In this document: in pieces, positions 27,175 to 34,824 of the stretch
Layout of the letters: each line of letters starts with the position of its first letter
Numbering within the stretch: position 1 is the stretch's first letter
DNA from: Shimia haliotis
GTDB lineage: Bacteria > Pseudomonadota > Alphaproteobacteria > Rhodobacterales > Rhodobacteraceae
DNA length: 64,000 nucleotides
Assembly: GCF_900114415.1 (NCBI RefSeq)
Contig: NZ_FOSZ01000004.1
Span: 62,001-126,000, forward strand
Reading direction: 5' to 3'
The notes under the pieces: model-generated
Told to the model about the DNA's origin: nothing
Database searches by the model: none
The model's input: the letters and a program-made list of their open reading frames with translations, nothing else
Made by a program: the position numbers and the translations under genes

Positions 27175-30069
27175 ATGCTTAGGAAAAAGACCAACGGGGT
27201 TGCGCGACGCCCCCAGAGGACAAGTATCCTGTCTGCCGCTGCTGAAAAATCAGTGGACCGCCGCACATTCCTGCGCGGCTCCGGCCTCGCCATTGGCGGG
27301 CTGGCAGCAATAGGTGCCACCGGTGGCACCGTGACACAGGCGCAGGCGCAAGATGCCGCCAACACCGCCGTTCAAACCGTAAAATCCGTATGCACCCACT
27401 GTTCGGTGGGCTGTACTGTGGTTGCCGAAGTGCAAAGCGGCGTCTGGATCGGGCAAGAGCCCGGCTGGGACAGCCCCTTCAACCTTGGCGCCCACTGTGC
27501 CAAAGGCGCATCGGTCCGCGAGCACGCCCACGGCGAGCGCCGCCTGAAGTACCCGATGAAAAAAGAGGGTGGTGAGTGGAAGCGCATTAGCTGGGAACAG
27601 GCGATCGACGAGATCGGCGACGGCATGATGAACATCCGCGAAGAAAGCGGCCCTGATAGTGTTTATTGGCTGGGTTCGGCCAAGCACAACAACGAACAGG
27701 CGTATCTGTTCCGCAAGTTTGCTGCCTATTGGGGCACAAACAACGTGGACCACCAGGCGCGCATCTGTCACTCCACCACCGTTGCGGGTGTTGCGAACAC
27801 ATGGGGCTACGGCGCCATGACCAACTCCTACAACGACATCCACAACTCCAAGGCTATCTTCATCATCGGCGGCAACCCGGCCGAGGCACACCCTGTCTCG
27901 CTGTTGCACGTGCTGCGCGCGAAAGAGCGCAATAACGCGCCGCTGATCGTCTGTGACCCGCGCTTTACCCGCACGGCAGCCCATGCGGATGAATATGTCC
28001 GTTTCCGTCCCGGCACCGACGTGGCGCTGGTTTGGGGTATCCTGTGGCACATCTTCGAAAACGGTTGGGAGGACAAAGAGTTCATCCGCACCCGTGTGTG
28101 GGGCATGGACCAGATCCGTGACGAAGTCCGGAAGTGGAACCCCGAAGAAGTTGAACGTGTGACCGGCACCCCCGGTGAACAGCTGCGCCGTGTGGCGCGC
28201 ACGATGGTGAACAACCGCCCTGGCACCGTGATCTGGTGTATGGGTGGCACGCAGCACACCAACGGCAACAACAACACCCGCGCGTACTGCATCCTGCAGC
28301 TGGCCCTTGGCAACATGGGCACAGAGGGTGGCGGCACCAACATCTTCCGTGGCCACGACAACGTGCAGGGCGCAACCGACCTTGGCGTTCTGTCCCACAC
28401 TTTGCCAGGGTACTATGGCCTGTCCAAAGGTGCATGGGCACACTGGGCACGTGTCTGGGAAGAGGATCCGGAATGGCTGGCGGGGCAATTCGCCAAAACC
28501 ACCGGTGCCGACGGCAAGGAAAAGTCGCTTCAGAACCTCACCGGTATTCCGGTGTCGCGCTGGATTGACGGTGTCTTGGAAGACCCTGACAACATGGACA
28601 ACCCGGACAAAGTCCGTGCCATGGTGCTTTGGGGACATGCGCCGAACTCGCAGACCCGCGGCAAGGAAATGAAAACCGCGATGGAGAAGCTGGATATGCT
28701 GGTCGTGATCGACCCCTATCCGACTGTCTCCGCCGTGCTTCATGACCGCACCGATGGTGTTTACCTGTTGCCGGCATGTACCCAGTTCGAAACCCGAGGC
28801 TCTGTGACAGCGTCCAACCGCTCGTTCCAGTGGCGCGATCAGATCGTGGACCCGCTTTTTGAAAGCAAAACCGACCACGAAATCATCGGGCTGTTTGCCA
28901 ACAAATTCGGGTTTGGCGATCGTCTTTTCCGCAACATCGAAATGGAAGACGAGAGCACACCCAACGTTGAAAGCATCACGCGTGAATTCAACAAAGGTCT
29001 GTGGACGATCGGTTACACCGGACAATCGCCGGAACGCATCAAGATGCACATGGCGAACCAGCACACCTTTGACCGCACGACGCTCAGGGCTGTGGGCGGT
29101 CCGGCGGATGGCGATTACTATGGTCTGCCGTGGCCATGCTGGGGCACTGCAGAGATGAACCATCCGGGCACGCCGAACCTTTATGACATGTCCAAGCGTG
29201 TCTCTGAGGGTGGTCTGACTTTCCGCGCCCGATTTGGTGTGGAACGTGACGGTGACAACCTTCTGGCCGAAGGTGTCGCGAGCCTCGATTCCGAGATTCA
29301 GGATGGCTATCCCGAGTTCACCATGCAGATGCTGATGGACCTTGGCTGGGACGGTGATCTGACGGATGAGGAACGCGCCTCGATCGAGGCGGTAGCTGGT
29401 CCCAAGACCAACTGGAAAACCGACCTTTCGGGCGGCATCCAGCGGGTTGCGATCAAGCATGAGTGTGCGCCCTTTGGCAACGCCAAGGCCCGTGCGGTTG
29501 TGTGGACCTTCCCGGATCCGATCCCGCTGCATCGCGAGCCGCTTTATACGCCGCGGCGTGATCTGGTGGAGGATTATCCGACCTATGAGGACCGGAAGTT
29601 CTATCGTCTACCGACCATGTATGCCTCGATCCAGAAACAGGATTTCAGCAAGGATTATCCAATCGTGCTGACCTCCGGTCGTCTGGTCGAATACGAGGGT
29701 GGTGGCGAAGAGACGCGCTCCAACCCGTGGCTGGCGGAACTGCAACAGGACATGTTTGTCGAGATCAACCCGCGTGATGCGAACAATCTCGGCGTACGTG
29801 ACCGCGCGCAGGTCTGGGTCGAAGGTGCGGAAGGCGCCAAGGTCAAGGTTATGGCCCTGGTCACTAACCGTGTCGGCGAAGGGGTGGCATTCATGCCGTT
29901 CCACTTTGGCGGCCACTTCGAAGGAGAGGACTTGCGGAGCAAATATCCCGCAGGGGCCGACCCGTATGTGTTGGGTGAAAGCACCAACACGGCACAGACC
30001 TATGGCTATGACAGCGTGACCCAGATGCAGGAGACCAAAGCGACTCTCTGCAAAATCTGGGCAGCATAA
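27175..30069 (+). CDS. fdhA: Formate dehydrogenase catalytic subunit, Cys type
   Basis: Periplasmic molybdenum- or tungsten-pterin enzyme oxidising formate to CO2. The 964-residue protein has a Tat signal (DRRTFLRGSGLAIGG), a 4Fe-4S motif with Cys73, Cys76, Cys80 and Cys108, and the active site DHQARICHSTTVAG in which Cys198 (codon TGT) takes the place of selenocysteine. His199 and the downstream GAMTNS are conserved. The C-terminal molydopterin dinucleotide-binding domain starts near residue 810. Start ATG 27175 with AAGGGAGG upstream. Mo versus W cannot be told from sequence; the TupA-like neighbour hints at W. Confidence 0.95.
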   Translation: MLRKKTNGVARRPQRTSILSAAAEKSVDRRTFLRGSGLAIGGLAAIGATGGTVTQAQAQDAANTAVQTVKSVCTHCSVGCTVVAEVQSGVWIGQEPGWDSPFNLGAHCAKGASVREHAHGERRLKYPMKKEGGEWKRISWEQAIDEIGDGMMNIREESGPDSVYWLGSAKHNNEQAYLFRKFAAYWGTNNVDHQARICHSTTVAGVANTWGYGAMTNSYNDIHNSKAIFIIGGNPAEAHPVSLLHVLRAKERNNAPLIVCDPRFTRTAAHADEYVRFRPGTDVALVWGILWHIFENGWEDKEFIRTRVWGMDQIRDEVRKWNPEEVERVTGTPGEQLRRVARTMVNNRPGTVIWCMGGTQHTNGNNNTRAYCILQLALGNMGTEGGGTNIFRGHDNVQGATDLGVLSHTLPGYYGLSKGAWAHWARVWEEDPEWLAGQFAKTTGADGKEKSLQNLTGIPVSRWIDGVLEDPDNMDNPDKVRAMVLWGHAPNSQTRGKEMKTAMEKLDMLVVIDPYPTVSAVLHDRTDGVYLLPACTQFETRGSVTASNRSFQWRDQIVDPLFESKTDHEIIGLFANKFGFGDRLFRNIEMEDESTPNVESITREFNKGLWTIGYTGQSPERIKMHMANQHTFDRTTLRAVGGPADGDYYGLPWPCWGTAEMNHPGTPNLYDMSKRVSEGGLTFRARFGVERDGDNLLAEGVASLDSEIQDGYPEFTMQMLMDLGWDGDLTDEERASIEAVAGPKTNWKTDLSGGIQRVAIKHECAPFGNAKARAVVWTFPDPIPLHREPLYTPRRDLVEDYPTYEDRKFYRLPTMYASIQKQDFSKDYPIVLTSGRLVEYEGGGEETRSNPWLAELQQDMFVEINPRDANNLGVRDRAQVWVEGAEGAKVKVMALVTNRVGEGVAFMPFHFGGHFEGEDLRSKYPAGADPYVLGESTNTAQTYGYDSVTQMQETKATLCKIWAA

Positions 30070-30081
30070 GGAGGAAGAGAA

Positions 30082-30675
30082 ATGGCAAGAGCGAAGTTTC
30101 TCTGCGACGCGGAACGCTGCATCGAATGCAACGCCTGCGTTACGGCCTGTAAGAACGAGCACGAGGTGCCTTGGGGCATCAACCGGCGCCGCGTTGTGAC
30201 GATCAACGACGGCAATCCGGGTGAGCGTTCTATCTCGGTGGCCTGCATGCACTGCTCGGACGCGCCCTGTATGGCCGTCTGTCCGGTGGATTGCTTCTAC
30301 CAGAACGAAGAAGGTGTCGTGCTGCACTCCAAAGACCTGTGCATCGGTTGTGGTTACTGCTTCTATGCGTGTCCGTTTGGCGCGCCGCAGTATCCGCAGG
30401 CGGGCAACTTTGGCAGCCGTGGCAAGATGGACAAATGTACCTTCTGTGCCGGTGGCCCTGAAGAGAACCACTCCAATGCGGAGTTCTCCAAATACGGCCG
30501 CAACAGGATCGCAGAAGGCAAATTGCCGATCTGTGCCGAGATGTGCTCTACCAAGGCGCTTCTGGCGGGTGACGGGGACGTTGTGTCCGGCATCTACCGC
30601 GAGCGTGTTGTGGCGCGGGGCTTTGGCTCCGGTGCGTGGGGCTGGGGTACGGCCTATGAACAGAAGGGTGGCTAA
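30082..30675 (+). CDS. fdhB: Formate dehydrogenase iron-sulfur subunit
   Basis: Electron-transfer subunit carrying four 4Fe-4S clusters between FdhA and the membrane subunit. The 197-residue protein has the ferredoxin motifs CIECNACVTACK, CMHCSDAPCMAVCP, CIGCGYCFYACP and CTFC with a late CAEMC. It has no signal peptide, so it is exported with FdhA by the Tat route. It follows fdhA after 12 bp with a GGAGGAAGAG ribosome site. Confidence 0.95.
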   Translation: MARAKFLCDAERCIECNACVTACKNEHEVPWGINRRRVVTINDGNPGERSISVACMHCSDAPCMAVCPVDCFYQNEEGVVLHSKDLCIGCGYCFYACPFGAPQYPQAGNFGSRGKMDKCTFCAGGPEENHSNAEFSKYGRNRIAEGKLPICAEMCSTKALLAGDGDVVSGIYRERVVARGFGSGAWGWGTAYEQKGG

Positions 30676-30688
30676 GCCGCTCTGATCT

Positions 30689-30717
30689 GTGGCGGCCGGT
30701 GTCTTATCGGCCGCCAC
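30689..30717 (+). terminator. Strong hairpin between fdhB and fdhC
   Basis: Perfect 10 bp stem GTGGCGGCCG / CGGCCGCCAC with a 9-base loop, beginning 14 bp after the fdhB stop. No T-run follows (TTACCAATG), so it is more likely an mRNA-stabilising or attenuating hairpin that sets the FdhAB to FdhC ratio than a full terminator. Confidence 0.5.
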
Positions 30718-30792
30718 TTACCAATGAAATTTCAGCCGGAAGGCGGGGCGTTTTCGACATGAAGACCGGCCCCGATTTTGGCATAGGACAGG

Positions 30793-32013
30793 ATGAGGTT
30801 CCTGATGCGCGCGCTATTGTGGATTGTTTTGAGTGTGATTCTGGCGTTTCCCGCCATGGCAGATGATGCGGTTTCCGGTGAGCCGCGCGCAGCGACAGGT
30901 GGCGCGCAAACGCTGGAAGACATCATGGCGCGACAGCGCGGAGAGAAACTGGACGACAGTTTCCGACGCGATGCGACAGGGCAAGGCAATGTCGAGGCCT
31001 TGATGGGACAGCTCGGCACCCGCGGCACGGCGTCAGACGCCGATGTGTTCCGCGCATTGCGCTATGGCAGCGCCGACACCACCACCTCAAACCGCGGCCC
31101 GACCGCGGGCCTGCTTATTCAGGACGGCGGCATGCGCTGGCTGAGTTTCCGCGAAGGGCCGATGCTGACATATGGGCTGTATTTCCTTGGCGCGATGGTT
31201 GTGATTATCGGGGCGTTTTATGCCTTCCGCGGCAAGATCATGATCGAAGGTCCGAAAACAGGCCGCAATATCATCCGCTTTGATGCCTTCGAGCGCTTTG
31301 TTCATTGGGTGATGGGCGTCAGTTTCATCATCCTTGGTCTGAGCGGACTGTTTCTGATTGCAGGGCGTAAGTTCCTGATCCCGTGGATGGGGCATGACGC
31401 CTATGCCACGATTGCGCAGGCCGGGAAGTGGGCGCACAACAACATGAGCTGGGCTTTCATGCTCAGCGTGATTTTTGTGTTCATTCTCTGGATCAAGCAC
31501 AACATTCCGGATCGCGGCGACATCAAGTGGATGGCGCAAGCGGGTGGGCTGTTTTCCGAAGGCGTGCATCCGCCGGCCAAGAAGTTCAACGCCGGTCAGA
31601 AGATCATTTTCTGGTCTGTTATCATCCTTGGTGTGTCGATTTCCATTTCCGGTCTGGCACTGCTCTTCCCGTTCTCGTTCTCGATGTTCGGCAAAACGTT
31701 TGAGATCATGAATATGACTGGCCTGCCGGCGTTAATCACCGGCGCTTCATTACCAGAGGTTTTGTCTCCCTATGCGGAGATGCAACTGGCGCAGCTGTGG
31801 CACGGAATTATCGCGTTTATCTTCATCGGCATCATCATCGCGCACATCTATCTTGGTAGCGTCGGCATGGAAGGCGCGATCGAAACGATGGGCACCGGCG
31901 AAGTCGACGAGCAATGGGCCAAAGAGCACCATTCCATTTGGTACGAAGAAGAAATGGCCAAGGCCAAAACACCGCCAGATGGGGCGGAAGATCAGGCAAC
32001 TCCGGCAGAATGA
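30793..32013 (+). CDS. fdhC: Formate dehydrogenase gamma subunit, cytochrome b
   Basis: Membrane subunit that takes electrons from FdhB to quinone through b hemes. The 406-residue protein has a signal-like N-terminus (LLWIVLSVILAFPAMADD), a periplasmic segment of about 90 residues, then five membrane helices with His candidates in FERFVHWVMGVSF, GKWAHNNMSWAF, WHGIIAFIFIG and IAHIYLG, as in FdnI-type subunits. The first ATG is kept; ATG 30805 is a possible internal start. The next gene begins on the base after the stop. Confidence 0.92.
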   Translation: MRFLMRALLWIVLSVILAFPAMADDAVSGEPRAATGGAQTLEDIMARQRGEKLDDSFRRDATGQGNVEALMGQLGTRGTASDADVFRALRYGSADTTTSNRGPTAGLLIQDGGMRWLSFREGPMLTYGLYFLGAMVVIIGAFYAFRGKIMIEGPKTGRNIIRFDAFERFVHWVMGVSFIILGLSGLFLIAGRKFLIPWMGHDAYATIAQAGKWAHNNMSWAFMLSVIFVFILWIKHNIPDRGDIKWMAQAGGLFSEGVHPPAKKFNAGQKIIFWSVIILGVSISISGLALLFPFSFSMFGKTFEIMNMTGLPALITGASLPEVLSPYAEMQLAQLWHGIIAFIFIGIIIAHIYLGSVGMEGAIETMGTGEVDEQWAKEHHSIWYEEEMAKAKTPPDGAEDQATPAE

Positions 32014-33309
32014 ATGCGGCGTCTTGCGCTGATCCTTGTCGCCTGTCTTTGGCCTCTGACGGCAACGGCCGGCGACTTTTTTAAACTTGAAGGGCATGGT
32101 GGACCGATCAAGGGCATCGCCGTGTCACCTGATGGCCAGCGCATCCTGACCGCGAGTTTTGACTATGCCCTAGGATATTGGGGTGACACGCCGACATGGC
32201 TTGAGGGGCATGAGGCGGCGGTGAACGCGGTAGTGTTTGTGGACGACCGCCGTGCCGTGTCGTCGGGCGATGATTTTGCCGTGCGACTCTGGGATTTGGA
32301 AACCGGTCAAAGCGACGTCCTCGGCCGACACAAAGGCAAGGTGGTGTCATTGAAACTGTCCCCCGACAAGCAAGCTGTCGCGTCGGCAAGTTGGGACGGA
32401 ACCATCGGCATCTGGCCGATAAATGGCGGCGCAGCGCGGTTTATTCAGGTCAATTCCAATGTGAATGATGTGTCCTTTGTGCGGAGTGGCGAAGCGATCT
32501 TGTCTGCCGGATCAGATGGCCACATTCGCGAATGGGACGTGACCACAGGCGCGCAAATCCGGCTTGTTCTGAGCAACGGGTTTGGCGTGAATACGATGGT
32601 GCATGACGCGGCGCGGGGCTGGCTTGCCTTTGGAGCGGTGGACGGGGTGACGCGGATCGTCGACACGCAAACGGCCGCGACGATCAAAGACGTGACGCTC
32701 GAGCGGCGACCCATTCTGGCAATGTCTCACAGCCGTGACGGACGGTATCTGGCGATCGGAGATGGTGAAGGCTACATCATGCTTTTGGATACATCTGATT
32801 GGTCGATCCATGCAGATTTTCGCGCCACTCATCGCGGGCCGATCTGGGCGCTGGCATTTTCAGCAGATGGCGAGAATATCCATGCTGGCGGGCTGGATGA
32901 TGCGATGTTCAGCTGGCCTCTAACCGACCCGCGTGACGCGCCAAAAATGGTCGAAGGCGAGCGCGCCTTTCTGAATGGTAACGACAGCGCATCCAACGGC
33001 GAGCGGCAGTTTCAGCGGAAATGCTCAATCTGTCACACGCTGACCGGTGACAGCGCCCGCCGCGCGGGGCCGACACTCAAAGACCTGTTTGGCCGGCGCG
33101 CGGGAACCGTCGCCGACTACTCCTATTCCGACACACTTTTACACAGCAACATCGTATGGAACGCGCAAACCATTGATGCGCTTTTTGATTTGGGACCGGA
33201 TGTGTATATTCGGGGGACCAAGATGCCGGTTCAAAGGATCAAAGCCCCTGAAGACCGCGCCGACCTGATCAAGTTTCTTCGTAACTTCAGCGAAACCAGG
33301 GAAAACTGA
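32014..33309 (+). CDS. WD40 beta-propeller fused to cytochrome c
   Basis: A 431-residue exported protein. Signal peptide residues 1-19 (cleavage near TATA/GDF). Residues about 22-310 form six or seven WD40-like blades, e.g. GHGGPIKGIAVSPDGQRILT, GRHKGKVVSLKLSPDKQAVA and HRGPIWALAFSADGENI. Residues 325-425 are a class I cytochrome c with CSICH at 337-341, a GPTLKDLFGRRAG stretch and the likely Met ligand in GTKMPVQRI. The ATG directly follows the fdhC stop, so it is cotranscribed. Probably an electron acceptor or docking platform for formate dehydrogenase in the periplasm; that role is inferred. Confidence 0.88.
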   Translation: MRRLALILVACLWPLTATAGDFFKLEGHGGPIKGIAVSPDGQRILTASFDYALGYWGDTPTWLEGHEAAVNAVVFVDDRRAVSSGDDFAVRLWDLETGQSDVLGRHKGKVVSLKLSPDKQAVASASWDGTIGIWPINGGAARFIQVNSNVNDVSFVRSGEAILSAGSDGHIREWDVTTGAQIRLVLSNGFGVNTMVHDAARGWLAFGAVDGVTRIVDTQTAATIKDVTLERRPILAMSHSRDGRYLAIGDGEGYIMLLDTSDWSIHADFRATHRGPIWALAFSADGENIHAGGLDDAMFSWPLTDPRDAPKMVEGERAFLNGNDSASNGERQFQRKCSICHTLTGDSARRAGPTLKDLFGRRAGTVADYSYSDTLLHSNIVWNAQTIDALFDLGPDVYIRGTKMPVQRIKAPEDRADLIKFLRNFSETREN

Positions 33310-33311
33310 AA

Positions 33312-33437
33312 ATGAGAGCATTTCTTGTGGCCTGCGTCGCCGTCATCGGCATCGCCATCGCCGCCTATTATGGCCTAAACGCAATCGGCTTCTCCGCGGC
33401 CGATTCAGCCAGCGCCGGGTCTGTGCGGCTGGATTGA
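33312..33437 (+). CDS. 41-residue single-helix membrane peptide
   Basis: Short gene coding for 41 residues: MRAFLVACVAVIGIAIAAYY then GLNAIGFSAADSASAGSVRLD. One hydrophobic helix at residues 3-20, followed by a small polar tail. ATG 33312 is two bases after the upstream stop; the TGA at 33435-33437 is four bases before the response regulator gene. Similar tiny peptides with a GLN motif and a terminal VRL are common in roseobacters, as I recall. Function unknown. Confidence 0.6.
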   Translation: MRAFLVACVAVIGIAIAAYYGLNAIGFSAADSASAGSVRLD

Positions 33438-33441
33438 CCCA

Positions 33442-34824
33442 ATGACGCAAACAGTACGCGCCCGCCCGCAAGACAAGGCGGCGTCGGAATTTGGCAACGG
33501 GCTGGCGACAGCCTCGGTTCTTGTTGTGGATGACGAACCGGGCATTCGCAATTTCATCGTCAAAATCCTGCAACCCGTAGTCGGCCGGATCGAACAGGCC
33601 GCCAACACCGAAGTTGCCTCACGGCTTTTGGATGCCAACCACTATGACATCGTGATTCTGGACAACGTAATGCCAGGCACAACGGGGCTGGAGTGGTTGA
33701 GCGAGCAGCGCAAGCTGGGGTTTTTTGCCGACACGATCCTAATCACGGCCTTCGCCGACATGGACACCGCCATCGAAGCGATGCGCGCCGGTGCGGTGGA
33801 TTTTGTGCTGAAACCATTCCGGTCCAACCAGATTCTGAACGCGGTTGCACGTTGTGTGGATCGGGTGAGCCTGCGTCGCGAGAACTATCTTCTGAAATAC
33901 GAGCTTGCCAGCGGCAATGCACAGGTCCGGTCGCGACTGCTGGGAAGTTCTCCGGAGATTGCGCACATACGCGATACTCTGGAACGCGCGGCGCCGTTGC
34001 CAACCCCTGTGCTGCTGACAGGGGACACCGGCACAGGCAAGGAAGTGGGCGCGCGCGCCCTGCATGTCTTGTCCGATCGGGCCGAAAAACCGTTTGTGCC
34101 GATCAACTGCGCCACGATTTCGGGCGACACGATAGAGGCAGAACTGTTTGGCCGAATCCTGCAAGATCCGGCGGGGCGTACGGTGCGTCAGGATGGGCTG
34201 TTTATGAACGCCAATGGCGGCACACTTTATATGGACGAGATCATAGAGATGCCCCTGCCCGTTCAGGCCTCGTTGCTGCGGGTCATTGAGCATCAGCGGG
34301 TGCGGCCGGTCGGATCATCGCGTGAAGTACCTTTGGATCTGAGGTTCATCTTCGCCACCAACGGCAACCTTGAGACCGCTGTTTCCGAGGGACGTTTCCG
34401 CGCCGATCTGTATCACCGCATCAACGTGTTACAGGTACAGATGCCAAAGCTGAAAGACCGGATCGGCGACCTGAAGGAGCTGGCAATGATGTTCATCCAA
34501 CAGGTTTCACAAAGCCTCGGCGTACCGCCGTTGACGCTTTCTGAGGACGTTCTACTGAACATGTCGCGCTATGACTGGCCAGGAAATGTGCGAGAGCTGC
34601 GCAACCTCATTGAGCGGTCGCTGATTGTCGGAGAGTGGCCTTCGGAATTTGCCGCAAACGGGAGCGACGAGGAGGTCGAAGCCATTGACAGCCTCGCGGC
34701 GGTTGAACGGAGGCATATCCTGACGGTGCTGGATGCCTGTGACGGCAACCGCGCAGAGGCCGCGCGACGGCTAGGTGTGTCCCGCAAGACCATCGACCGC
34801 AAATGCGCAATGTGGAATGTCTAG
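33442..34824 (+). CDS. NtrC-like response regulator lacking the GAFTGA motif
   Basis: A 460-residue regulator with three domains: receiver (residues 25-140, phosphoacceptor Asp74 in VILDNVMPG, Lys124 in LKPF), AAA+ ATPase (Walker A GDTGTGKE at 194-201, Walker B GGTLYMDE at 259-266, PGNVRELRN arm) and a Fis-type helix-turn-helix (NRAEAARRLGVSRKTIDRK). The loop after ELFG, where sigma-54 activators carry GAFTGA, reads RILQDPAGRTVRQ at 238-250. Contact with sigma-54 is thus doubtful. Paired with the kinase that follows, with which it overlaps by eight bases. Likely regulates the fdh locus. Confidence 0.88.
   Translation: MTQTVRARPQDKAASEFGNGLATASVLVVDDEPGIRNFIVKILQPVVGRIEQAANTEVASRLLDANHYDIVILDNVMPGTTGLEWLSEQRKLGFFADTILITAFADMDTAIEAMRAGAVDFVLKPFRSNQILNAVARCVDRVSLRRENYLLKYELASGNAQVRSRLLGSSPEIAHIRDTLERAAPLPTPVLLTGDTGTGKEVGARALHVLSDRAEKPFVPINCATISGDTIEAELFGRILQDPAGRTVRQDGLFMNANGGTLYMDEIIEMPLPVQASLLRVIEHQRVRPVGSSREVPLDLRFIFATNGNLETAVSEGRFRADLYHRINVLQVQMPKLKDRIGDLKELAMMFIQQVSQSLGVPPLTLSEDVLLNMSRYDWPGNVRELRNLIERSLIVGEWPSEFAANGSDEEVEAIDSLAAVERRHILTVLDACDGNRAEAARRLGVSRKTIDRKCAMWNV

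Noticed and set aside
27766-27768. Possible selenocysteine in the formate dehydrogenase active site
   Set aside because: The codon is TGT (Cys198), not TGA, and no interruption of the frame is seen.
27250-29532. A 760-codon open frame antisense to fdhA
   Set aside because: It mirrors a GC-rich coding strand, has no ribosome site or family features, and the plus-strand protein is an unmistakable formate dehydrogenase.
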